A stretch of 64,000 nt of DNA from Dipteronia dyeriana (GCA_032871835.1 CM065299.1:32104074-32168073), one strand, 5' to 3'. Shown: positions 37,360 through 49,320, counted from the stretch's first letter. Notes: generated by a model from the letters alone, not told the origin. Numbers and translations are program-made.

Positions 37360-40300
37360 TCACTTGGCGGGCCTGGAGTTAGAAAAAATCTCCACAACCA
37401 TTTTCTCCCGAATGATCCCCATGTCGTCCTCTGACAAATCAAAAGGCCTTCGACCCTCCAGTACGTACTCGATAAGTCTCAAAGTATGGGGACCACAGTT
37501 ACCTCTGCAATTCAGTATATAAAACACCATTAGAAATCGTTCATAAAGAATATCTAAACACGTGAATGAAATAGAATGTCTTACGATTTCTTTTGTTGGG
37601 GGACTGTAGAAGTATGCACCAGGCTGACAGAGAAGGGCTTATTTTCCCAAGGGAACGCCCAACGACCAGCTCGTCAAGCTGCGTTGAACCCCGCGTCACT
37701 CAACATGGAAAGTAAAAACCACCGTAATGGCCGGACCTGCTGGTTCCTGATCTGATAAGGGACTTCTTGTCTTCAGGGGTCATAAATGTCAATCTTCCCA
37801 AGACAAAGGTAGACGCTCACCACTAGCCAATGTTGGGCCCCAACATTGCACGGAATCATCACCTGTAATAGTTTGCATGCCGTGTTAGCTGAGGATATAC
37901 GAACAGTTTTTTTTTAATCATCTCCATCATGTAACACTTACCAGGTCAACCTCGTGCCATGGGCAGTTTCCACTCGTGGTTGCCCCACGGACCGTCAGAA
38001 GGTCCTCTTCCAACCATCGGGACTGTAACACATTCCACCTTGACGTGGTCACAGAACCGTGTGAATCTTGAGGCATCATCCTCTCCCACATGTACAACAT
38101 AAGTGGCTGTACAAGCATTGACAATATCGTATTAATAATAAAAAACCAGAAAATCCGATTTGATTCCCAAATGTTATACCTACTTACATAAAATTGTGTA
38201 TCCAACACGTTGATCCTCTGGTTGTACACATTGTGGAATCCTCACTGACGCTTGCGAAGAATATTGAGGTATGCATCCATATGCTGACAAACAATAAAAC
38301 CACCGTAATTGTTAACAATTCAACAATACTTACACAAACGTTAATATGAAATTTCATAAGTACGTACCGTGTCGTCCAAGTCCATGAAGTTGGACTGCAT
38401 ACGCAAAAACCATCCTATGGTAACTGGTGCCAGCAAGTCCACATCATGTTTGTTTAATGATTGAATTACCTTAGCTATACATAAATTTGAATAAACAAGA
38501 AATGTAAATCCATTTGTATTATAAAAAGTTGAACTCATTGTTCCCCGTTGATGTTCCTCTTGAAGGCCTTGTATGCCGCAAGGTGGTCAGTGTCCACTTG
38601 TTCGTGGGGGTAAAAAATGTGTTCCATGAACTCGGGTCGTGTCCTCAACCTCTTTGGATGGCATGGATCTGTGTAAGGGCTCACCAACTGCCATCCGTGC
38701 TTACCTAAGCGCTTCGATATATTGGCCGCGGGAGGGGCCCGCTCCGACGGCACAGACATGCTAGGTGGGGAAGGGGACCGCTCCGAAGACACTGACTTGC
38801 TGGATGGGAGAGGGGACCGCTCCGACGCCATGGACGTGCTGGGTGGGAGAGGGGACCTCTCCAACAGCACGGACGTGCTGGGTGGGGGAGGGGACAGCTC
38901 CGACTCCACGGACGTGCTGGGTGGGGGAGGGGACCGCTACGACGGCACGGATGTGCTGGGTGGGGAAAGGGACAGCTCCGACGGCACAGTCATGCTGGGT
39001 GGGGAAAGGGACCGCTCTGACGGCACAGACGTGCTGGGTGGGGGAGGGGACCGCTCTGACCTCACGAACATGCTGGGTGGGGGAGGGGACCGCTCCGACG
39101 CCACATACATGCTGGGTGGGGGAGAGGACCGATGTGGCTGAATTGATGTGCTAGGAGGTGGGGGGGACCGCTGAGCCTGGGTGTCTGTCCCTCCCATAAA
39201 CCTATCAGTCGACCCTCTAGGACTAAATAATAGATCAAGAGGTGGGGGGTCATCCCGGTGTATACGTATGGTCGAACCTTGAATCCCTTGGATCATATCC
39301 AGTAACAATCGGTGTTGTTGTTGACGATCCTCATCACTTTTCCGGATTATATCCAACAACTCCAAGTGTTGACGTTGTCGATCCTCATCACTCTTCCGGA
39401 GGGCTTCACGTACATCGTTCAACATTTCTGCCCACGGAGCCTGAAATCATGTCTACATTGTTAGTAAAAAACTATCAGCACGTGTTAATAAAAACACTAA
39501 ACTATGTTTTCAACTTACCTCTCCATCACGTCCAATTCCCCGACGGGAATCCCCTGCAGATGTACCATGTCCGGGGGTGGTAAACCGAACTTGCCTATGC
39601 CTATGCCTTTCTCGTTGAGGGTCTGTCTCATATCCCTCACTGTCACTGGGCCTCAAACCCCCAGCAACGGGCTCAGATCCCTCACAGTCAATGGTTCTGT
39701 CTGTACCACTAATCCCGTCTAAGGTGGTCTGATCAGGGACCTCAGACGGCATATCATCCATGTCATCTTCTATATACAGGCTCCCCCCTTGTCTTGCTAG
39801 GCATAGTAAGGTGCCTGTCTTTCAGCTGGTGTCGTCACCAGTTCCTTGATCGCAAAAATCTGAAATATTAGTTAGAACAATGTCATTGTACAAATACTAA
39901 CTAATAAAAACATTAACAAAATAAATACATACCCAGGCTTTGAAAATATTTGCTAGTTTGTTCCCTCTCGGTTGTTTGGTTAACTCCCACTTCAAAATAC
40001 GGGGAGTCAGATCAGTAATCCTCCGGACACTGACCTCTTTGGCCAAAGCAGGGATCACCTTCAAAGCAAATATCTGCATCAAAGATAAGTACGAAAAGTA
40101 TCCATATAATTTTGGGCACTAACAATAAAGTACAATTTAAAGTTCGAACTTCTTACCAACAAGGCATGCGATAGACAGTATATGTTGTAGGTCTCCACCC
40201 TGTGTACGTCGGCGCCCTTTTCCTGCTGGCGTCGCTCGAACCCATCTTTTTGCCCGTCAAGCGCATGCTTGAATGAAAGAACACGTGGGCACCCCACGGG

Positions 40301-40908
40301 AACGCGTCGAACGCATCGAGCTTCTCAACCAGTAGAAACTGCCAAACTAGAATCTTGAATCTCTCATACACCACCATCAGTATCCAGTTCAGCATATATA
40401 AGAGGCAGAGCTTGACAACATCGTACGCCTTTCTGAAATCTGTACCGGTGACAACACCTAAAATCTGCTCCAGCGACACCTCCTCGGATCCAGGAAAGTA
40501 CCGCTCATGTATGCCATTCTCCAATGCTGCATACATGGCGGTCTCTGGTATAACTCCAAACCGTAGTCCGGTGATCAGGCAAAATTCCACCTTTAAAAAC
40601 CTCACCGACTGGGTTCTTAACATGAAGTGCATCTCATCTGTGGGGCTGTTATGATGGAGCTCCCTTAAAAGCAACCGATGGATAATACCACCAGAAAACT
40701 TCATCTCCCTATGCATCGTCAGGAAATGCCCGAAACATGACACCATGAACCGCCAGCGATCTTCATCTGCAAATTCTACAGGGACACGGTTCAGAGCGTC
40801 GTTTATATGGGCAAGGGCATCAAAATAGTTATGTCGTGTCAATTTGCCCTCGTACCAGTATCCTTCTAGAGTTTTAAGCGAATCCCTCAACCTAATTCTC
40901 ATCAGCAA
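37360..40908 (-). pseudogene. ULP1-like C48 peptidase gene with DUF1985 domain, broken
   Basis: Accessory gene of MULE-1, related to SUMO (ULP1-type) proteases. Nine exons can be placed on GT-AG sites: 40908-40157, 40073-39933, 39859-39519, 39440 to about 38535, 38469-38368, 38283-38188, 38106-37942, 37862-37585 and 37504-37360. Exon 1 is a DUF1985-like domain (HREMKFSGGIIHRLLLRE, FCLITGLRFG). Exon 4 is a Ser/Pro repeat. Exons 6-9 hold the peptidase: HMDAYLNILRKR, CPWHEVD, VMIPCNVGAQHW (His at 37830-37832), KIDIYD (Asp at 37779-37781) and GNCGPH (Cys at 37495-37497). So the catalytic His, Asp and Cys are all encoded. Breaks: TGA in exons 3 and 6 and twice in exon 8, and TAG in exon 4 near 38937. 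The exon 4 end is uncertain. A leader exon near 41921-42010 with donor AAAG|GTAAG is likely. Confidence 0.85.
38735..39135 (-). repeat. 39-bp coding minisatellite (13-residue Ser/Pro repeat)
   Basis: About ten 39-bp units in exon 4 of the ULP1-like gene, each encoding a variant of SERSPPPPSTSVP. One unit has GAG changed to TAG (near 38937). The plus-strand open frames here are antisense artefacts of the repeat. Confidence 0.9.
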
Positions 40909-40944
40909 TGTAACAGAAATACAACATCATTAAACAGAATTTTT

Positions 40945-41690
40945 TAAAAATGCTCGATCCCTTTCAAAAAAGCTCGATTGATTTAAAAAAAAGCTCGATT
41001 CCTTTTCAAAAAGGCTCGATCCCTTTCAAAACAACTCGATTGCTTTACAAAAAAGCTCGATTCATTTTCAAAAAAGCTCAATCCGTTTCAAAAAAGCTCG
41101 ATCTCTTTCATAAAAGCTCGATCCCTTTTAAAAAAAACTCGATCCCTTTTCATAAAAGCTCTATCTCTTTCAAATAGGTTCGATCCAATTCAAATACAGC
41201 TCGAACCTATTCAAAAAAGATCGAAACATATTTAAAAAAGCTCGATTCCTTTCAAAATGGCTCGATCCAATTCAAAAAAAGCTCGATTCATTTTAAAAAA
41301 AGCTCGATGCCTTTCAAAAAAGCTCGATCCCTTTTAAAAAAGGCTCGATCTCTTTTCAAAAAGGCTCGATCCCTTTTTCAAAAAGGCTCGATCACTTTTT
41401 AAAAAAGCTCGATCCCTTTCAAATATGCTCGATCAAATTCTAAAACAGCTCGAACCTATTCAAAAAAGCTCGAAACCTATTCAAAAAAGCTCGATCCTTT
41501 TCAAAATGGCTCAATCCTTTTAAAAAAAAGCTCGATTCTTTTTAAAAAAATCTCGATTCCTTTTCAAAAAAAACTCTATTCCTTTTCAAAAAAGCTCTAT
41601 TCCTTTTCAAAAAAGCTCGGTTCCTTTTCAAAAAAGCTCGATTCCTTTTCGAAAAAGCTCGATTTACAAAAACCTAATTTCACGAAAAAA
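40945..41690 (+). repeat. GCTCGAT minisatellite, right side of MULE-1
   Basis: More than 30 units of AAAAAAGCTCGATCC plus YTTTC-like spacers, in the same plus-strand orientation as the left array. It lies upstream of exon 1 of the ULP1-like gene, probably in its leader intron (donor near 41920). Confidence 0.9.
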
Positions 41691-42148
41691 AAAGCTGGAC
41701 TAAACAAATAAGCTCGATTCTCTTGAAAAAATTCTCGAAAACCCAGATTTCATCTTTCTCAACTGATATTCAACCAAATTACAAACTCTAACCTAAACCA
41801 CAACCATTCTCACATCTCTATTTTAACCGGTTTCTATTTTTCCTATCAACAAAACTCAATTCTAACATGTAATGCAAGTTAACAACAACAAAAACGAGGA
41901 AAAATAACCAATCTTACCTTTGTCAATCGCAACTCTTCCGGTCACTTCACCGTCGATTAGTTTCCCATCGGTTTGACTATTGCTTCTCTCTGACTTTGAA
42001 AATGACAACTTCCTCACTGTTAATATGTTTCGGGGTATTTATGTTTCAAACACTCTTTTGGTGCTTTTTAAACATACATTAGTAAAGTGGTGATATTTGC
42101 ACAACACACCCCACAAATAGTGCCAATATTTTTTTAACCCCTTATCTT

Positions 42149-42156
42149 TTTATATG
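42149..42156 (+). promoter_or_regulatory. Altered TATA region of gene 3
   Basis: Reads TTTATATG where genes 1 and 2 have TTTATATATG: the end of the MULE-1 target duplication (TTATCTTTT) overlaps it. Everything immediately upstream is MULE-1 sequence. Confidence 0.55.
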
Positions 42157-42275
42157 CATTCTACCAAGTATTGATTATTTTATCACAAATAGTTAAAGCT
42201 ACCGGATCTTGGCTCCTCTATTGCTTTCTTGCTCAGTTTCTCATTTATACTTTTATCTTCTTTTTTGTTGATTGC

Positions 42276-42840
42276 ATGGCGATGGCTTTAGCAAAGAATT
42301 TGCTAGCTTTCTTGCCGATGACAGCTCTTTTAGGAGTCTCCATGGCTGCCGTTTACAAAGTTGGTGATTCTGCTGGGTGGACTATGATGGGCAATGTCGA
42401 CTACGATAAATGGGCTTCCACCAAGAATTTCCATTCCGAAGACGTTATCGTGTTCGAGTACAACAATAAATATCACAACGTGAAGCAAGTAACACATGAA
42501 GATTTTCAATCATGCAATGTCGGGGTATCTGATTGCTGTGTACATCAGTGGCTCTGACTCAATCAGCCTGAAAAGGCCTGGCCACTACTATTTCTTGTAC
42601 GGCTATCCTGGCCATTGCCAAGCCGGACAGAAGGTTGATGTCCTTGTCACTCCGTCTTCTTTCCGCTCAAGTACTGACAGTCCAACTTCAGCTCCTTATG
42701 CTTCGCCGCCATCAACGATGACCATGACGATGACACCTCATAATCCTATCCCCGCCAAGAACAGTGTTTCATCTCTCCATCCGTTTCAGCTTTGGTCTGC
42801 TTTGGCTGTCCTTATTGCACTTTTTGTTGCTGCATATTAG
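42276..42840 (+). pseudogene. Phytocyanin / early nodulin-like, copy 3, frameshifted
   Basis: 565 bp against 564 in copies 1 and 2. An extra G in GTCGGGG at about 42519-42525 shifts the frame after FQSCNVG. The first frame then runs into a stop at 42557, and the second half is open in another frame (42496-42840). The first product would end after about 93 residues, losing the HC-containing half and the GPI tail. Otherwise it is the most ancestral copy: it has both the HNV histidine (YHNV) and the first cysteine (FQSC), with YGYPGHC in the second half. Its promoter is also cut by MULE-1. A sequencing error could explain a single extra G in a G run. Confidence 0.9.
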
Positions 42841-43040
42841 CTAGTTTATTTTATTATTGTTGTTGAAACTTTTTTTTTTAACCATAATTTTATACATGCT
42901 CAAATTTTACGATTACTATTTGATATTTAAATTTAATAATATCATAAATTGTGTATTGTAACTATTAACTTTGGCCGGAAGTCCACACTTTTGGTAATTC
43001 TATAGAAAGCCATTATTAAATAGTAATTCCCATAATTTAT

Positions 43041-43153
43041 GGGAGAACTTTAAAAGTAACCAAAAATTTAGTGTGTTTATTGTTTTTACCCAAGATTAGT
43101 AAATGTATTGTTTTTACCAATCTTTCCACATTTGGGACAAAATTGCCCTTCAG
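43041..43153 (+). repeat. Left TIR of MULE-2
   Basis: Begins GGGAGAACTTTAAAAGTAAC. Pairs with the reverse complement of 51068-51180 through the motifs TTTATTGTTTTTACCCA and AATTGCCCTTCA. Confidence 0.8.
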
Positions 43154-44159
43154 TGATAATGAGTTGAAAAAACAAAAAATAAATTAAAAATGAATTAGTA
43201 CATAATTGAATTAAATAAACAAATACAAAACACAATCCCCAAAATCAAGAGTTGAGAGAGACTTGCAAGAGCTCTGTTACCAAACCGACGAGTTGCGAGA
43301 GACCACACCGGATGACGACCACCACCACGACTCGACAATTATGAGGAGGCGACCCAGACATGCAGAAGGCGACGAAGGCTGTGAGAGAGACTAGGGCTAA
43401 CGACGAAACACGAAAGATGAGTGGCGACGAGAACCGAAGAATTTGTGAAATCTTCTCTGCCGCCGACGACCACCACGAGGAGCCACCGATGACGACATGG
43501 AGACGGAGACGGAGACGACATTGTCCAGTCACCAACGGTAAGCACCTCCTCTTGACAATTGATTTTAGGGTTTCAACAGAAGATTGGGTTTTGGTTGATT
43601 GATTTCGAAATCGATTTTTATTTAAATATTATCAAATTGATTTTGTTAAGTTGTTAGCAAATCGATTTTGTTAACTTGTAATAGATTTCGACCGACTGTG
43701 ACGACGGTCTGACTCCAGTCACTGGCGTCTTCGATTTCAGTCACCGATAGTTTGCACTTCATCTTTATATTTGATTTTAGGATTTTAATTTGTTTGTATT
43801 TTTTGTTGTATTTTTGGATTTGAGTAAAAAAAATGATTTTGATTTCGAATTTGATTTTGATAGATTTCGAAATTGATTTTGTTCAGTTGTGATAGATTTC
43901 AAAATTGTGTAACTCATTTTTGGCTTCCTTCAAAATTCAATCTAATGTGGGGAATGGGGAGGACGAACTTTTCTGTGTTTTTAGAATCTGTAACTAATTC
44001 ATCTGAAACCCAAACCAAGTTTACTAACTAGGAAATGATAAATATGTTCATAAACGGTGATTTTGATTCAGTTGGGCAAATAATTGTTTTCATGTTGTCA
44101 TTTTATCCTTTTGCTCTGTATTAATTCATTATTATTACTTTAAGTTGGGCAATAATTGT

Positions 44160-44490
44160 TTTAGTTTCTTTCTTTTTGTTCTGTGTGGTTGTTGTCTGCT
44201 TTGCTGCTTCTTTCAGCGTTGTGGTGTGTCGTTGGGTCTCTTTGTTTTGCTGCTGCTTGGGTTGCGCTGTCTTTGAGGTATGTTCTATTGTTTTGGGTTT
44301 TTAGGGTTCCAATTCTCTTCTGGCTCTGGTTGTGGTTCTTTTTTTTCACTTTTGTTTATGTTTTTCCAGTTGTTTAGCTGTTTTTATGTTGTTTTTTGTT
44401 CTATTTGTTTGGCGTTTGTTGTGGCCTTTGTTTGCCTTTAGGTTATTGCCTTTGGTTGTTAATAAAGTTTTGCCTTTCAAAAACAAAATA
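44160..44490 (+). mobile_element. Possible LINE 3' UTR tail inside MULE-2
   Basis: T/G-rich sequence ending TTAATAAAGTTTTGCC and an A-rich run. Its style and end are like the 3' ends of the LINEs at 61722-62154 and 6785-7086. No coding part; target duplication not seen. A similar T-rich block at 46560-46795 may be another tail. Confidence 0.45.
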
Positions 44491-44754
44491 AAGTAGATTG
44501 TGGTATATTAACACTACAACCTCCTTCAGTTATAAACTATTATGTGCATTGGTTTCATCTGAGATGAGAGCATGTGTCCATAAATAGTCATACATTCCTT
44601 AGAATCCAGTATAATCATCAATCCAAGCATTTCCAATATGCATTCGAAATATTGGGTCAGTACTCTTCAACTTACGTTTCATCATATGTTAGAGAAAATA
44701 AAAAATAGCTTGAAAGTTGATTGACACTCACAACAATGTCTTGAAAGATTGTGT

Positions 44755-45000
44755 GTTGAATTGATGTGGACTGGTGTGTGTAATTGTTGTGAACCAATGT
44801 GTTTAATTGGGTATTACCGGTGTGTTTAATCGGGTATTACCGAGTGTGTTTAATTGGATATGAATGGTGTGTTTAATTGGATATGAATGGTGTATTTAAT
44901 TGGGTAGGACTAGTGTGTTTAATTGAGTATGAGTTGTGTGTTTAATTAGGTATGACCGGTGTGTTTAATTTGGTACTTTAAAATGTGTTTAATACGGCAA
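44755..45000 (+). repeat. TGTGTTTAATT array, left block 1
   Basis: About ten units of roughly 24 bp with core GTGTGTTTAATTGGGTATGA. A second block of about seven units lies at 46370-46525. Confidence 0.9.
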
Positions 45001-46369
45001 ACTTAGACATTTCCAATGTTGGGATGAATGCAAAATGGTGAAGTTTATCTTTGTAGAATGGTTCTGAATTATGATGTGTTATATGTTTATGAATTTCATA
45101 GGAAAAATGTGTTGTATGCTTGATTATTTTTATATGCAAATTCAGGTTCTTCTAAGAGGACCAAAGATTGTCTATGAAGCCTTATGTGCGATCGAAGGGA
45201 AGACAGTTTGAGAAGGTTAGAGGAAAAAGGAACAGTTGAAAATTGTGCTTAATTGTGTGGTCAATTTGCCATTTGTCATTAATGTGATAGTTTATTTAGG
45301 TTTTAGTTTCAAATTCATTAATGATTTGCTTGTGATTTTGTGGTGGTTCCATGTTCCAAGTTTCAATTTTGTACAGATATCGAGTGTTCTGATGTTTATA
45401 TATTCAATCATTTTATTGTTTCCATGAAATTGAATTGTGAAAAAAAAATTACTAGTGGAATTTAATCTGCCCTCAATTGGATGTTTGCCAAGAAAATATC
45501 AGTGGAAAATTTGAATTAAATCTGTAAATTTGATTACATCTTTACTAACACAAGTAAAGATGAATTTTGTGATTTCTTCACTTTTTAACTTATTTATTGG
45601 TTTTTTTTTTAGTCTTTTTATGGTGATCCCATTTATTCATGTCTCTTGCATAGAAAATGTGTGTTATTGTTGGTTTCTGTTTGTTCTTATGGGACATGTG
45701 AATGATCCTACTGTCGAAACTAATGAGTTAGAAAGAAACCAAATGGGTCAACGCTGTGCAGAAAGTTGCATTGCTCTCATTTTCTCTATTTTGCCGAGTG
45801 ATGTTTAGTGTACTAGTTAAGTTACAAAATTCTTACTTGTTACTTCTATATGATCCCGTGAATACATTTATGGATTATATAATTTCAATTTGATTGCTTA
45901 ATATGAAGTAAATGTTCTATTTTAAAACTATTGTTGAAGACCCATTGGTTATAAATTTGAACATTGTAATGATCTGAAATTAATTGTTCTGATAAATTAA
46001 CTAACATGTACATTTTAGCTTGTTTACATTTGATTGTATTTATCTACAACTGTTCATTTGTGTTGTGTTTGTGCTGATCAAGTAGCGCCAAACCTTTTGG
46101 TTTAGGAATTAGGAGCATCTCAGTGTATAGCTCAATTGCCTATGAGCCTGTCTTCAAAACCTGTTATTGATAGACAACCTTATCTCTCATTTTGTCTCAA
46201 ATTCCTGTTATGACTTGTTATTGAATGTTTCTTTTTGTATCCGTTTACATAATTATCAATTATTCTTGATGGTTGTGAATTGAGTTAACATATTTCAAGT
46301 GAATCTGTATGTTAGAGAAAATAAAAAATAGCTTGAAAGTTGATTGACACTCACAGCAATGTCTTGAAA

Positions 46370-46525
46370 AATGGTGTGTTTAATTTGGTATGACCGGTGT
46401 GTTTAATTTGGTATGACCAGTGTGTTTAATTGGGTATGACCGGTGTGTTTAATTTGGTATGACCGATGTGTTTAATTGGGTATGACTAGTGTGTTTAATT
46501 GGGTAGGACTGATGTGTTTAATTGG
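46370..46525 (+). repeat. TGTGTTTAATT array, left block 2
   Basis: About seven units of GTGTGTTTAATTKGGTATGA, part of the duplicated segment. Confidence 0.9.
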
Positions 46526-47219
46526 AATATGTGATTTTGATTTATATATATTTTGATTCCATATTTTGTTATGGTGTTTGTTTTCCATTCTACTGTGGCT
46601 TCATTTTTGTTCCTGTTTTGGTCTTTTTTTTTTGCTTTGCTGTTATTCAACTTCGTAACTGCTTTTTGTTTTGTTGTGCTTCTAATTTGGCTGGTTGCTT
46701 TGTGCCTCATTTGCTTGGTCTTCTGGGCAGGGTGTTTTTCCCCTGATTGTTTTGCTATGTTTTAGTATTGATTTGTTTAGTATTCATTAAATGAAAACCC
46801 TTGTTAGGTAATAGACCAAGATGAGAATTAAGACATTAGCTTAGAGACAATGTTCAAGCTAAATTGAACAGTGAACTGAAAACAGAAGATAAATGTGAGA
46901 CAATAACTGAAACTCACTTTAAATTCCATCATCCAAACTGATTTTCTTAGTTATTCTGTTTTCTCCTTTGAATTGTTGTATTCAATTGTTATGAACTGTT
47001 AATTTCTTCTATACCGTTTAAATTAATTTCTTCGAATTTCCAGACAAATTATATTTTAATTCAGGCTGAGAAATCTAACTATTTTTATATGCAACTTCAG
47101 GTGCCATTGAAGGGAAGGAAGTTAGAGAAGGTTAGGAGAAAGAATACAACAAGGAATTTAGAGTTAAAATCAAATTTAGTAATTAATTGTATGGTCGATG
47201 GATGCCTTTTTTGAGATGC

Positions 47220-48480
47220 AGTTTTATTACCTACAATGTTATGAATGAATTAGTGTTTTATTTTAAGTATCTTTAGTCATTTTTATTATTATGAAGATGG
47301 ACGAAACCTAATTTAAAAATCTTGTATGAGAAATGAACGAGTCCCAAAATCCCCTCTTGAGAGTGGTAAATTTGCTCAAAATTTTAATGTAAAAAATATT
47401 TTGTTGTGGTAACTGTAGATTCAAGAATTCCTTGTTCAAAATATTCTGTATGTACCAATTGGAAATTTTTATGAGATGTGTTGTAAACCCTATTTCTTTT
47501 CTACGGAGCGTCATATAATTTTGCTCAAATTTTACTGACGGTGTACTTTGGATTTAGTTTCTTTGAAAAAAGAAAAAGAAAATATATTATGTTATTTTAA
47601 AAATGCTTATTTAAAGTATACATAAATTTGGCAAGATGTTATTATGTGAAGAAAAATAATTACCAAATGTATTGGAAAAATGTGTAAAAACTTGGATGAG
47701 TCACAACCCTGATATTACATTTAGTTAGGCATCTCATATTACATGACAGTAATTTACAAAATCAATTTTATGGTATCACCATAATTTACATCATCTAAAA
47801 CATTCAAAGTTTGTGGGATAGAACTTTGACAATGTTTGTTTCACCACCCTCATAAACGTTCTTCATCCTTTTCCAATGGTTTACATCAAAATCTTATTTT
47901 AATACCATATAGTTTATTTATAAAAAAAACATATAGTTTCAGCAGGTATGAGATCCAACACATTTCTTCATGCGATATTCATTTTTGTAACATTTAGAGT
48001 TGATTCTATTACGTTACAAATTCACTCAAAATTCACTCTATAATGTTACATAGTCGGTGTTCGATACGAAAAAACATGCATGACTTACACTTGATAACTG
48101 TTATATAGTTTCATGTGAAATATTTTTATTATTTTTTTAGTTGGATAAACTGATATTGCTCTAAGTGACACTTTTGCTGGCATAAAATTAGGAAAAATTA
48201 AACACACCAGACATTGAAAATCTGATATCAATTAGGAAAAAGTGACCTAAAAACACTTCTTTTTGGCATTTAATCAGACATCTCATGTTACATGGTAATA
48301 ATTTACAAAATCAATATAGCATTTTCATGGCCTCACCATATTTTACATAATCCACAACATTCAAAGGTTGTGGGACAAAACTTTAACAAACTCTGTTTCA
48401 CCACCTTCATAAAAGTTGCCTATCCATTTCTCACCATAAGTGATTACCAATTTTGTAGAGTCCACTCCTGCATGTCAACA
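47220..48480. other. Centre of MULE-2, no gene seen
   Basis: AT-rich. Two related blocks near 47690-47870 and 48270-48420 ('catctcatattacatg', 'attttatggtatcaccat', 'attcaaagtttgtggga' types) suggest an old internal repeat. No coding domain. Confidence 0.55.
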
Positions 48481-48499
48481 AAAAAAATCTCACAATTAA

Positions 48500-49320
48500 A
48501 ACTAGTGTGTTTAATTGATGAGGAAGATAAATAGCTGCTGATTAAACACACCAAACCAACTCGATTATACACACCAAGGAAAATCAATTAAACACACTAT
48601 GACAATCCATAATCAAACACACCAGTGCAACCCAATTCAACACACAAGAGCAACACCAAGTGTAAATCAATTAAATACACTATTAAAAATCATTTAAACA
48701 TACCAAGGCATTAAACACACAATCGTAACCCAAATTAAATACACTAGGGTTAACCCAATTATACTTACCATGACAAACCAATTAAACACATCATGGCAAA
48801 TCAATTAAACACACCATGACAGGCCAATTAAACACACCAGGATAAATAATTTAAACACACTAGCTCAACCCAATTAAACACACAAGTTCATCAATTAAAC
48901 ACAAACATATTTCGAACAGAATTAAACACATCAATTCAAATCAATTAAACACAAACATATTTCGAAGACAATTAAACACACTAATCCATGTGAATGTGGT
49001 TTGGATAAGAAATTAAACACACAATGTGGTCAGCAATTAAACAGACAAGGTCCAAACAAGTAAACACACCATATGACACCAACAATTAAACACACCAGTT
49101 GAATCCAATTAAACACACAAATTTCCAACCTAATTAAACACACCAATACTGTCCAATTAAACACACAACTATTTCTTACTCAATTAAACACATCAGTACT
49201 ACCCAATAAACACACCTATTTCAAATCCAATTTAACATACCTATTTCAAATCCAATTAAACATACCAGTAATATCCAATTAAACACACACCTATTTTCAA
49301 CTCAATTAAACAATGCGTGA
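48500..49320 (-). repeat. AATTAAACACA array, right block 1
   Basis: More than 25 irregular units with core AATTAAACACACCA, the reverse complement of the left-side core, with variable spacers. Confidence 0.88.

Larger units (their letters stand above)
33414..42141. mobile_element. MULE-1: Kaonashi-type Mutator-like element with mudrA and ULP1 genes
   Basis: 8.7 kb between TTATCTTTA (33405-33413) and TTATCTTTT (42142-42150), a 9-bp duplication with one mismatch. It breaks a segment that is continuous in units A and C. There are no long terminal inverted repeats: the left end is GCGGAAATGGTG and the right end ...TTTTTTTAACCCC. It carries a plus-strand mudrA-like pseudogene and a convergent minus-strand DUF1985/ULP1 pseudogene, the gene pair known from non-TIR Kaonashi MULEs. 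Repeats built on GCTCGAT lie near both ends. Confidence 0.92.
44688..47210 (+). repeat. Internal direct duplication in MULE-2
   Basis: A 60-bp block ('aaaaaatagcttgaaagttg' and flanks) occurs at 44688-44748 and 46311-46370. A second shared block ('tttttatatgcaa.ttcagg' to 'gagaaggttag') occurs near 45130-45225 and 47080-47150. Both pairs have the same order, so about 1.6-2 kb is repeated with divergence. Each copy has its own TGTGTTTAATT array. Confidence 0.7.

Noticed and set aside
38722..39154. Two plus-strand open frames of 129-139 codons with 13-residue repeats
   Set aside because: Antisense shadows of the minus-strand exon 4 minisatellite, whose strand is fixed by flanking splice sites and domains.
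43360..43602. Possible small Arg-rich protein at the left of MULE-2
   Set aside because: Purine-rich low-complexity sequence with a better reading as a 5' leader exon; no conserved domain.
44183..44377. Hydrophobic small ORF
   Set aside because: T/G-rich LINE 3' UTR composition gives Leu/Phe/Val-rich frames; similar false frames occur at 46522-46765 and 61809-62000.
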